Translations under genes and position numbers: made by a program
In this document: piece by piece, positions 38,772-45,395 of the stretch
Numbering within the stretch: the stretch's first letter is position 1
Layout: each line of letters starts with the position of its first letter
Notes under the pieces: model-generated
The model's input: the letters and a program-made list of their open reading frames with translations, nothing else
Database searches by the model: none
Told to the model about the DNA's origin: nothing
DNA from: an uncultured Verrucomicrobiota bacterium
GTDB lineage: Bacteria > Verrucomicrobiota > Verrucomicrobiia > Verrucomicrobiales > Verrucomicrobiaceae
DNA: 45,395 nucleotides
Direction of reading: 5' to 3'
NCBI GenBank assembly: GCA_903848465.1
Contig: CAINGK010000116.1
Coordinates: 1-45,395 of the forward strand

Positions 38772-39971
38772 TCAGGCCTTTTCTTCGCGCAGTTTTTTGC
38801 GCAGATCGGTGATGCCGTCACGGATGGCGAAGAGTTCGGCGCGGTAGTCGTTGAGCAAATCTTGACGGTCCGTCCAATCGGGGGCTTCCATCAATTCGTT
38901 CAATGCGGCGAGGGCCTCGTTGGCCCAGTTGAGGCAGCGGCGTAGAATGGCAAGCGTGTGGCCGGTCTGGAATGAACCACCAAAGTCATGCGTGCCGAGC
39001 GCTCCGGCCAGCTTGCCGCTGATGTTCATCGAGTTGCGGATGAAGCGGTCGAGCGCTGTGTTGTCATCGCTTTCGGCGGCGTTTTCGGAGCGTTCTTCTT
39101 TGATTTCAGTCAGCAGGCGCAAGACGAAGTCATGGGCCAGGGTTTGCAGCGGGTGGGCTTCACTCTCTTCCAGGAAGTCATAGAAAGCTTGATCATCGAG
39201 TTCGTTTTCGAGCGCGTCCAATTCCGGCAGTACTTCCTGGCCCTCTTTCCAGGCTTCACCCTCTACATCTTCGTCAACCGGTTCGCGGCTGTCGCTTAGC
39301 ATGTGATCCCAGCCCATGACAAAGGCGATGCGGTTATCATGGAGGCCTTCCTCGCCGAATTTTTCGATGGCCTCCAAGTGTGCGTCAGTGAGGCGGTCGG
39401 ATTGCTTGAGTGAATTTTCCCAGGCGTCCTCACTGTCATCAAATTCCTCTTCTTCGTCGTCCTCTTTTGGCTCAGGGCGTTGGATGATGCCCGCCAGCCA
39501 TTCGCGCAAGGAGTGGAGGTTGCTCATTTTTGGCGCCTCTTCCTGCGCTTCGTCCATTTCCCAAACCCACGCGGAGATGCTGATTTCAAAATCCGTAGCC
39601 TCGATGAAAACACGACCGTTCGCCTCGGAGAACCACTCGAAATAGAGTGCATTGGCCCATTCGTCGGGAGGATCGGTGCAGGCATCCTCCTGGTTCTCAG
39701 GCTCGCGATCAACCTTCACTTTGCGGGAGGCAGTGATGTCGCCGACTTGGCCTTTCTGTTTCGGCTGCAAGCCTGTGGCGGCGGGCTGGGGCGAGGGCTT
39801 GGGGTTGGTGAAGGTCACTTTACAGCCGGCGACATCGCGCCAGGCATTGCCTTTCAGATCAATGATGACAGGATCTTCTCGACCGACCAGCCAGAGCCTA
39901 CCACGCACGTTGTCGCGGGTGGTGTTGTCGATTTCGCCACGGATGACGGCAGTGTCGAGACGCAGGGCCAT
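38772..39971 (-). CDS. Uncharacterised acidic protein, paralogue of the gene at 29899
   Basis: This 399-residue protein has the same N-terminal domain as the gene at 29899. Shared features are a gapless first 57 residues (23 identical by my count), GNAWRDVAGC.V...NP, and the FEWF motif (LYFEWFSEANGR). It differs by an extremely acidic middle (about 170-190, PKEDDEEEEFDDSE) and a long helical C-terminal part with EALAALNEL and TDLRKKLREEKA at the end. There is no signal or membrane segment. I start at the ATG 39971, supported by alignment with the paralogue. It is divergent from scpB, with a 93-base gap. Function unknown; no resemblance to a named family found. Confidence 0.82.
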   Translation of the reverse strand: MALRLDTAVIRGEIDNTTRDNVRGRLWLVGREDPVIIDLKGNAWRDVAGCKVTFTNPKPSPQPAATGLQPKQKGQVGDITASRKVKVDREPENQEDACTDPPDEWANALYFEWFSEANGRVFIEATDFEISISAWVWEMDEAQEEAPKMSNLHSLREWLAGIIQRPEPKEDDEEEEFDDSEDAWENSLKQSDRLTDAHLEAIEKFGEEGLHDNRIAFVMGWDHMLSDSREPVDEDVEGEAWKEGQEVLPELDALENELDDQAFYDFLEESEAHPLQTLAHDFVLRLLTEIKEERSENAAESDDNTALDRFIRNSMNISGKLAGALGTHDFGGSFQTGHTLAILRRCLNWANEALAALNELMEAPDWTDRQDLLNDYRAELFAIRDGITDLRKKLREEKA

Positions 39972-40064
39972 GCGCTCATCAGAGCGTGGGCATGGAGGGT
40001 GTGTCAAGGCTAAGGCACGGCTTGACTCTCCCCGCTGGCTCGCTTGAGATTGCCTGTCCGCGCC

Positions 40065-40775
40065 ATGGAACTGATCTCGATCGTCGAAGCCCTTCTTTTT
40101 GCCTCCCAGGAGCCCCTGGGCGTGCCGCAGATGTGTGCCGCCGTCAAAGAGACGGCCAAGGACATCTGTGATGCTGCCAGCGAGTCCGTGACCGAGGGCA
40201 GCCCGATCCTGATTCCGGAATGGGTCGCCCCATTGGCTGCTACCACCGAAGAGCAAGTGCGTGGGATTTTGGATGAACTGATCGCCCGTTACGCAGCGGA
40301 GAAGCATGCCTTCACTCTCGTCGAGCGTGCCAATGGCTGGCGTATCGCCGCCCGTGGAGAATATGCCGAGTGGTGCCGTGCGCTCTATCCTGGCAAGAAA
40401 GTGCAGCGCCTGAGCCAGCCCGCGCTGGAGACGCTCGCCATCGTGGCCTATCGCCAGCCCATCACCAAAGCCGGCATCGAAGCGGTACGCGGTGTTTCGG
40501 TGGATGCGATGGTGCAGCAGCTCATTGACCGTGGTTTGATGAAAATCGAAGGCCGTGCCGATCTGCCTGGCCGTCCGCTGCTTTACGGCACCACGGAAAC
40601 CTTCCTCGATCATTTCGGCGTACGCAGTCTCGATGACATGCCCAACGCCTCCGAACTGCGCCGGGTGAAACTGCCCACCGCCGAAGAAGGGCATCCTGCC
40701 ACGGAGCAGCCGCAGGAGCATCAGCTCTCCCTCGCTCCAGTCACTCCAGCCGCCGCAGCAGCGGACGAGTCTTAA
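40065..40775 (+). CDS. scpB: Segregation and condensation protein B
   Basis: This 236-residue protein is the ScpB kleisin partner in the SMC-ScpAB complex that compacts and segregates chromosomes. It is made of tandem winged helices; LSQPALETLAIVAYRQPITK is the signature of the C-terminal one, followed by GVSVDAMVQQLIDRGLMKIEGRADLPGRPLLYGTT. A poorly conserved tail of about 30 residues (alanine, glutamine, proline) follows. I start at the ATG 40065 (MELISIV). scpA is not in the window. pheA follows 21 bases later on the same strand. Confidence 0.93.
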   Translation: MELISIVEALLFASQEPLGVPQMCAAVKETAKDICDAASESVTEGSPILIPEWVAPLAATTEEQVRGILDELIARYAAEKHAFTLVERANGWRIAARGEYAEWCRALYPGKKVQRLSQPALETLAIVAYRQPITKAGIEAVRGVSVDAMVQQLIDRGLMKIEGRADLPGRPLLYGTTETFLDHFGVRSLDDMPNASELRRVKLPTAEEGHPATEQPQEHQLSLAPVTPAAAAADES

Positions 40776-40796
40776 CCCCTTTTTCTCCTGCGGCCC

Positions 40797-41882
40797 ATGT
40801 CCCTCGAAGAAGTCCGCAACAAGATCGACAGCATCGATCAGCAATTGCTGCGCCTGCTCAACGAACGCGCCGAACTGGTGCATGCCGTGGGCGAAATCAA
40901 GCGCAAGGACGACCTCGACATCTACGTGCCAGGTCGCGAGGACCAGTTGCTGCGCAAGCTGGCAGAGATCAACCGTGCGCAAAACGGCCGCCTCACCGAG
41001 CGGGCCATCCGTGCGATCTATCGCGAGATCATGAGCGCTGCGCTCGCCTTGGAGGACAGCCTCAAAATCGCCTATCTCGGCCCCACGGGATCATGGACGC
41101 ATCAGGCGGCGGTGAACAAATTCGGCCACTGCGTCGAATACCTCGCGGAAGCCAGCACCGAAGGCGTGTTTGGCCGCGTGGCCGCGCAGACCGCCGACTA
41201 TGGCGTGCTGCCCATCGAGCACTCCACCGAAGGCGCGGTGCATCACACGTTGGATCATCTGGCCGACAGTGCCCTGCAAATCTACGCCGAGATTTTGTGG
41301 AAGGCCGATGCAGCCGTCATGGCGCAGGGGCCCAACAGCTCCATCACCGAGATCCATGGCCGGGCGCAGATGCTCGCGCATTGCCGTCCCTGGCTCATCC
41401 AGAGCTTCCCTGGTGCCCAACTCATCGAGTCTGCCAGTTCCAGCGCCGCCGCCGCCTTGGCTGCGCAGAATCCCACCGTGGCCGCGCTTGGCACGCCCCT
41501 GACGGCGGAATTGCACGGCCTACGCGTCATCGCCACCTCCCCGCGTGAATACGCCACCCAGACGCGCTTCATCATCCTTGGTCGTCGTTCCGGTCCACCC
41601 TCCGGCAACGACAACACCATGCTCATGATTCATTCCAAGGATCGCGTCGGAGCCCTCATGGAAGTCCTGCAAGTCTTTGCCTCACGCAACGTCAACGTCC
41701 GCCAGATCGAGAACCGCCCTACCAGCAGCGGCAACGAGGCCCGCTTCTTCCTCGAAATCAGCGGCCACCATTCCGATGGTACACTCAAGCAAGCCATCAA
41801 CGCCCTCGAAATTGAAGGCATCGCCGTGCAGGTGAAAACCCTCGGCAGTTATCCAGCTCCGGGGTGGGTGGAGGAGAGGTGA
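40797..41882 (+). CDS. pheA: Bifunctional chorismate mutase/prephenate dehydratase
   Basis: This 361-residue P-protein makes phenylpyruvate from chorismate in two steps. An AroQ-type chorismate mutase occupies about 1-88 (RNKIDSIDQQLLRLLNERAE). The prephenate dehydratase domain runs from about 90 to 270, beginning IAYLGPTGSWTHQAA and containing TRFIIL. An ACT domain follows (about 275-350), with GALMEVLQVFASR and ENRP where many proteins have GALV and ESRP. These residues help bind the inhibitor phenylalanine, so feedback sensitivity may differ, but this is only inference. The order of domains and the length are normal. Confidence 0.95.
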   Translation: MSLEEVRNKIDSIDQQLLRLLNERAELVHAVGEIKRKDDLDIYVPGREDQLLRKLAEINRAQNGRLTERAIRAIYREIMSAALALEDSLKIAYLGPTGSWTHQAAVNKFGHCVEYLAEASTEGVFGRVAAQTADYGVLPIEHSTEGAVHHTLDHLADSALQIYAEILWKADAAVMAQGPNSSITEIHGRAQMLAHCRPWLIQSFPGAQLIESASSSAAAALAAQNPTVAALGTPLTAELHGLRVIATSPREYATQTRFIILGRRSGPPSGNDNTMLMIHSKDRVGALMEVLQVFASRNVNVRQIENRPTSSGNEARFFLEISGHHSDGTLKQAINALEIEGIAVQVKTLGSYPAPGWVEER

Positions 41883-41933
41883 GGGCTGCGGGCCTTCCAC
41901 TACAGACGCTCTCCATTCGTGGCAATGAGCGCT

Positions 41934-42137
41934 TCAGCGCCCACGCACCACCCGAAAGCCGACATACGTTGCAGTCAGTTCTTCCGGCAGGCTGAGACGA
42001 CTCGCGTAGCGGGCGCATGCGACCATGTGCCGCCATCTGCCACCTCTGACGACGCAGTTTTTGCCTTTGTCAGGACCATGCGGATTGTTCGCCATAGCGT
42101 CGGAGTTCCGTAACTTGAATCGCAGAAATCCCCGCAC
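41934..42137 (-). pseudogene. C-terminal remnant of an FGE/SUMF1-family gene
   Basis: Read leftward, the frame from 42137 to the stop at 41934-41936 encodes PDKGKNCVVRGGRWRH, then RYASRLSLPEELTATYVGFR plus VVRG. This is the characteristic end of formylglycine-generating enzyme family proteins (RVVRGGSW...YVGFRV). The stretch is only about 67 codons long, has no proper start and runs into a stop around 42183-42185, so the gene is truncated. It lies downstream of dxs with no gap of note. The rest of 41883-42223 holds nothing else I recognise. Such genes are numerous and duplicated in this phylum. Confidence 0.7.
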
Positions 42138-42223
42138 AATTAGGTCGAAGGAAAGCTGCGCGAGATGAAGAAAACGATTCCTTCATCAAGCCGTCCAAGC
42201 CGCCGCTACTCCAGGCCAGAACA

Positions 42224-44116
42224 TCACGCGTGCCCCAAAGCACCGAGCACTTTTGCGACAGTGTTTTCGACACTGAGGCCGTGCTTCTGGCGGAGGACTG
42301 AGGGGGTGCCGTGCTCAACGAACTGATCGGGCCAGCCAATGCGGACGACAGGTGTTTGAATGCCTGCGTCGCTGAGCTGTTCAATGACGCCCGCGCCGAA
42401 GCCGTTGCGGAGGACATGGTCTTCGAGGGTGCAGACGACCTTCACTTTCCGGGCGAAGCCCGCGATGCAATCCATGTCGAGCGGTTTGATCCAGCGCGGA
42501 TTGATGAGGGCGACGGAGAGGCCTTTGGCTTCGAGCTCTTTCTTGGCGGCTTCGGCGATGGGGAACATGTCGCCAAGACCAATGAGGGCCACGTCGTTGC
42601 CATCGGCAATGACTTCGGCCTTGCCGATTTCGAGGCGGACGGGCTTGTCCTTGGGCATGATGCCGGGGCCGTTGCCACGCGGGTAACGGATGGCGATGGG
42701 GCCGCTCTCGTAGCAGGCCATGGTCCAGAGCATGTCCACGAACTCGTCTTCATTGCGTGGCTGCATGTGGACGATACCGGGGACGCCACGGAGGTAGGCG
42801 ATGTCGAAGAGGCCATGGTGCGTGGGGCCGTCATCACCGCTGAGGCCGCCACGGTCCATGCACAAGCGCACGGGCAGGTTTTGGATGGCCATGTCATGCA
42901 CGATCATGTCGAACGCACGCTGCATGAAGGTGGAGTAGATGGTGAGGAAGGGCTTCAGGCCACGGGTGGCGAGGCCGCAGGCAAACAGCGCGGCATGCTC
43001 TTCGGCGATACCGACATCGAAATAGCGTTCGGGGATTTCCTTTTTGAAGACGCTCAGGCCGGTGCCGCCAGGCATGGCACCGGTGATGGCGACGATTTTT
43101 GTGTCGGATTTCGCAAAATCGGTGACGCTGCGGGCGAAGACCTGCGAGTAGGTGGGCTTGTCGCTGGTGGCGGTTTCGCCGGTTTCGCTGTTGTACTTCC
43201 CGAGGCCGTGAAATTTGCCAGGATCGTTGAGGGCAGGGGTGTAGCCGCGGCCTTTTTCGGTGATGATGTGCAGGATCACCGGCTCTTCCTGCGTCTTGAG
43301 GAACTCAAAGGTCTGAATGAGCAGCGGGATGTTGTGCCCGTCGATGGGGCCGTAGTAGCGGATGCCGAATTCGTCGAAGAGCGAGCTGCGATTGGATGGC
43401 GTCTGACTCTGCGGCAGCAGGATGTTTTTGGCGTGGTCTTCGACCTTCTTAACGATGCGGCGCGCGTCTTCGCCGAGCATGAACTCGAGCAGCTTACCGG
43501 CCTTTTGATGCAGGTTGGCGTAGGCCGGATGCGTGGCGATGGAATTGAAGTACTTCGCGATGGCCCCGACGTTGCGGTCGATGGACCACTCGTTGTCGTT
43601 GAGCACGACGATGAGGCGCTTGGTGTGCGCGGCGACGTTGTTCATCGCTTCAAACACGGGGCCGCAGGTGAAGGCGGCGTCTCCGGCCACGCAGATGACG
43701 TTTTCATCAGTGCCCATGAGATCGCGGCCAGTGGCCATGCCCAGAGCAGCGGAAAGGGCGGTGCCAGCGTGGCCTGCGCCATAGCTGTCGTGTTCGCTTT
43801 CGGTGCGGAGGAGGAAGCCGTTCAGGCCGTCATGCTGGCGGATGGTGTGAATGCGGTCCCAGCGGCCTGTGAGCATTTTGTGGACGTAGCCTTGATGCGC
43901 GACATCGAAGACAAAGCGGTCCTTGGGGGTGTCAAACACCCGATGCAGGGCGATGGTGAGCTCCACCACGCCGAGATTCGGGCCGAGGTGGCCACCGGTC
44001 TGGCTGAGGGTCTCGATGAGTGTCTTGCGGATTTTCTCCGCGAGTTCGGGCAGTTTCTCCAGGGGCAGGGCTTTGAGGTCGGCGGGGGAGGTGATGGCAG
44101 GCAGTTCGGTTTCCAC
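42224..44116 (-). CDS. dxs: 1-deoxy-D-xylulose-5-phosphate synthase (divergent)
   Basis: This enzyme of about 630 residues makes DXP from pyruvate and glyceraldehyde-3-phosphate with thiamine diphosphate, the first step of the MEP pathway. His43 in GGHLGPNLG, FDVAHQGYVHK, the DVGIAEEHA segment with the catalytic Glu, and YPRGN are recognisable. It differs from E. coli in the thiamine motif GDAAFT (GDGAIT in E. coli) and in AHQGY (GHQAY). I take GTG 44116 as the start because it gives the usual short N-terminus just after the xseB stop; a GTG at 44140 within xseB is the alternative. dxs follows xseB, with no ispA between them. Confidence 0.92.
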   Translation of the reverse strand: METELPAITSPADLKALPLEKLPELAEKIRKTLIETLSQTGGHLGPNLGVVELTIALHRVFDTPKDRFVFDVAHQGYVHKMLTGRWDRIHTIRQHDGLNGFLLRTESEHDSYGAGHAGTALSAALGMATGRDLMGTDENVICVAGDAAFTCGPVFEAMNNVAAHTKRLIVVLNDNEWSIDRNVGAIAKYFNSIATHPAYANLHQKAGKLLEFMLGEDARRIVKKVEDHAKNILLPQSQTPSNRSSLFDEFGIRYYGPIDGHNIPLLIQTFEFLKTQEEPVILHIITEKGRGYTPALNDPGKFHGLGKYNSETGETATSDKPTYSQVFARSVTDFAKSDTKIVAITGAMPGGTGLSVFKKEIPERYFDVGIAEEHAALFACGLATRGLKPFLTIYSTFMQRAFDMIVHDMAIQNLPVRLCMDRGGLSGDDGPTHHGLFDIAYLRGVPGIVHMQPRNEDEFVDMLWTMACYESGPIAIRYPRGNGPGIMPKDKPVRLEIGKAEVIADGNDVALIGLGDMFPIAEAAKKELEAKGLSVALINPRWIKPLDMDCIAGFARKVKVVCTLEDHVLRNGFGAGVIEQLSDAGIQTPVVRIGWPDQFVEHGTPSVLRQKHGLSVENTVAKVLGALGHA

Positions 44117-44120
44117 AGGT

Positions 44121-44468
44121 CTAAAAAAGTCGAATTTCACCGCCTTCGGTCTCGGCGGGCTTACGGCGGCGGGCGGGAGAGCGGGGCTTTTCGGTGTCTT
44201 CGGCGCTCTCGTCGTTATCAGCCGTATCGTCAAATGGTGTGAGCGAGGCTTTGCCACCTTCCAGGTCGGCGCTGATGAGGTCCACGCGGCGGCGGGCACC
44301 GTCGATGCGCTGCCGACAGAGCTTGAGGAGGCGCACCCCGTCTTCGTAGCTGGAAATCATTTCCTCCAGGGAGAGCTGGCCATCCTCCATACCGGCCACG
44401 ATCTCATCCAGACGCTGCATGGCGTCTTCAAAGGAGGGTTCGTCGTTTTTGGGGATGGGTTTGTTCAT
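44121..44468 (-). CDS. xseB: Exodeoxyribonuclease VII small subunit
   Basis: This 115-residue protein has the compact helical XseB domain in its first 70 residues: FEDAMQRLDEIVAGMEDGQL, SLEEMISSYEDGVRLLK and CRQRIDGARRRVD. With XseA it degrades single-stranded DNA to oligonucleotides. The C-terminal 45 residues are acidic then basic and low in complexity (ARRRKPAETEGGEIRLF), longer than in E. coli. It starts the xseB-dxs pair; dxs begins within a few bases of its stop. Confidence 0.9.
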   Translation of the reverse strand: MNKPIPKNDEPSFEDAMQRLDEIVAGMEDGQLSLEEMISSYEDGVRLLKLCRQRIDGARRRVDLISADLEGGKASLTPFDDTADNDESAEDTEKPRSPARRRKPAETEGGEIRLF

Positions 44469-44676
44469 GGAGTCTATCCCGCGCTAGGGAAGCACAGAAG
44501 GGCGGCCATTATCCGGGCTTCGCTGGGAGCCGCAAGTAGGAAAAGCCGCAGGCGAGGAGCAAATACCTGACTGCTGTCATAGCCAAGGCTGCGGAATGAT
44601 GCCGGAAAGGAATACCGCAGGGGTGCAGTGCCCCCCCTGCAACCACCTCGCAGGAATGGAAACCAAATATTTATGG

Positions 44677-44702
44677 ATAAATTCAATAAATATTGAATTT
44701 AT
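44677..44702. promoter_or_regulatory. Perfect AT-rich palindrome upstream of the secreted-protein gene
   Basis: ATAAATTCAAT (44677-44687) and ATTGAATTTAT (44692-44702) are perfect 11-base inverted arms across AAAT. It lies 31 bases ahead of the GTG at 44733, in a 264-base gap shared with the divergent xseB. A second small dyad CTAAG/CTTAG (44714-44729) follows. The symmetry suits a repressor operator. The remaining gap from 44469 has no gene that I can see. Confidence 0.5.
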
Positions 44703-44732
44703 ATTCAGCGTGACTAAGCTTATCCTTAGCTC

Positions 44733-45281
44733 GTGAAGATAATCAAAAGCAGTTTTTTCCTCCATGCCGGCATCTTGGGAGCCATGCTCTGGTCCCAAGA
44801 CGCTTCTGCCTATTTGGGCGGTTTTGAGGAGCAGGATGGCTATCGCGTTCCCATGAACGGACAGATAACGTCGGGCTATTTGCCTGGAGATGCCCAGTAT
44901 TATCTCAACAACAACTCCGCCAACGGCTACACGGGAGTGGTTCCAGTAGGTGCCTACCCCAACACCCTGGGAGACGGCACGAACGGACCCGATGTCACAC
45001 GCTATAATGCGGGCCAGTATGGCACAAACAACGGTGGCCCTGGCGGTGGAGCGGCAGACATCGGCGATAACTCGGGACTGTGGCAGGCGCTTTCAGGCGG
45101 CAGACTGTATGAAGATGCCAGCGCGCCCTACTACTATGGGAACCAGTATGACCGGAATCAGATCGTCGCGTATCGCAACACCGTTCCGCATTCGGGGTCG
45201 CAGACCTTGAACCTGATGGCGTCGGATCAGAATCTCAGTTACCTCTACAACATGGATGGCGGCGCAAATTTTATTCTGTAA
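44733..45281 (+). CDS. Secreted glycine/asparagine/tyrosine-rich protein
   Basis: This 182-residue protein starts at a GTG at 44733 with a signal peptide (about 1-26, ending ASA before YLGGF). The mature part is rich in Gly, Asn, Tyr and Ser (YYLNNNSANGYTG, then TNNGGPGGGAADIGD, and ASAPYYYGNQYDRNQ). It has no membrane segment and no known domain. Low-complexity secreted proteins of this kind are often surface or adhesive. The stop lies just 9 bases before the convergent IS256 transposase stop, so its C-terminus could be altered by the insertion. Upstream is the AT-rich palindrome. Confidence 0.7.
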   Translation: MKIIKSSFFLHAGILGAMLWSQDASAYLGGFEEQDGYRVPMNGQITSGYLPGDAQYYLNNNSANGYTGVVPVGAYPNTLGDGTNGPDVTRYNAGQYGTNNGGPGGGAADIGDNSGLWQALSGGRLYEDASAPYYYGNQYDRNQIVAYRNTVPHSGSQTLNLMASDQNLSYLYNMDGGANFIL

Positions 45282-45290
45282 AAGTGGCGA

Positions 45291-45395
45291 TCAGGTTTGG
45301 GATGGTTCAGCGGAGTTCATGTTGAGGTAAATTTTGCCGGTGCTCCACTCATCGCTTTGCTCGCAGAGCAGGGCGGAGACGAGGCGCAGGAGGGA
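45291..45395 (-). mobile_element. IS256-family (mutator) transposase, C-terminal fragment cut by the window edge
   Basis: The last 34 codons before the stop at 45291-45293 encode LLRLVSALLCEQSDEWSTGK, then IYLNMNS. The pattern LIRLV-A-L-E---EW-TGKRYLN is the conserved C-terminus of IS256-family transposases. The gene continues past 45395. Only this end is visible, so I cannot say whether the element is intact. Confidence 0.82.

Noticed and set aside
42311..44242. Long open frame on the plus strand opposite dxs
   Set aside because: It is the antisense shadow of dxs in high-GC DNA; its translation is low-complexity and lacks any protein family signal, while the minus strand encodes a full enzyme.
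44474..44686. Short minus-strand open frame ahead of xseB
   Set aside because: No start context or family signal, and it overlaps the palindrome-rich intergenic gap.

Overview
The window reads as chromosomal DNA of a Verrucomicrobiota bacterium, probably Verrucomicrobiaceae and Prosthecobacter-like. This is inferred from protein flavour (GDSL and Gfo/Idh/MocA exported enzymes, a divergent DXS, the CdsA variant), high GC and short hairpin-type intergenic repeats. It holds about 43 protein-coding genes, one broken gene and the tail of an IS256-type transposase. I saw no rRNA, tRNA or CRISPR array.

Layout. 1-5270: a leftward six-gene run headed by an NsrR-like Rrf2 regulator with a strong operator-like dyad upstream, followed by a one-heme c-type protein, a MORN lipoprotein, a membrane protein with an RCK/TrkA-C domain, an SDR oxidoreductase and a GDSL hydrolase. 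5381-6011: two small exported proteins, each with its own terminator. 6165-11141: rightward genes for an anchored secreted protein, a MurU/AmgK-like sugar kinase and nucleotidyltransferase pair, CdsA and DXR. 11233-22915: a 1977-residue thioester alpha-2-macroglobulin, an unrecognised (perhaps ATP-grasp) protein, an esterase and a large PAS/GAF histidine kinase. 23025-29711: an alpha/beta hydrolase, an orphan HlyD-type adaptor, a Tat-type Gfo/Idh/MocA protein, guanylate kinase, a YafV-like amidase with an MFS transporter, and a GYF_2-like small protein. 29899-36535: an unknown-family protein, TlyA, a pseudopilin-like protein, a LysM lipoprotein with an amidase, a polyprenyl diphosphate synthase, a degenerate inverted-repeat element and RadC. 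36560-41882: a membrane protein, a 2-hydroxyacid dehydrogenase, a small HTH-like protein, a cupin, a second member of the unknown family, ScpB and PheA. 41934-45395: an FGE-family remnant, DXS, XseB, a secreted protein and the IS256 tail.

How the genes fit together. DXR, DXS and the long-chain prenyl synthase serve isoprenoid and quinone or undecaprenyl supply. CdsA, MurU/AmgK and the LysM/amidase pair serve envelope synthesis and recycling. Gmk, ScpB, RadC, XseB, TlyA and PheA are housekeeping. The features most worth a second look are the candidate NO-responsive operon with its near-perfect operator, the two members of an apparently undescribed protein family (29899 and 38772), the tandem PAS duplication in the kinase, and the IS256 tail lying 9 bp from a secreted-protein gene.
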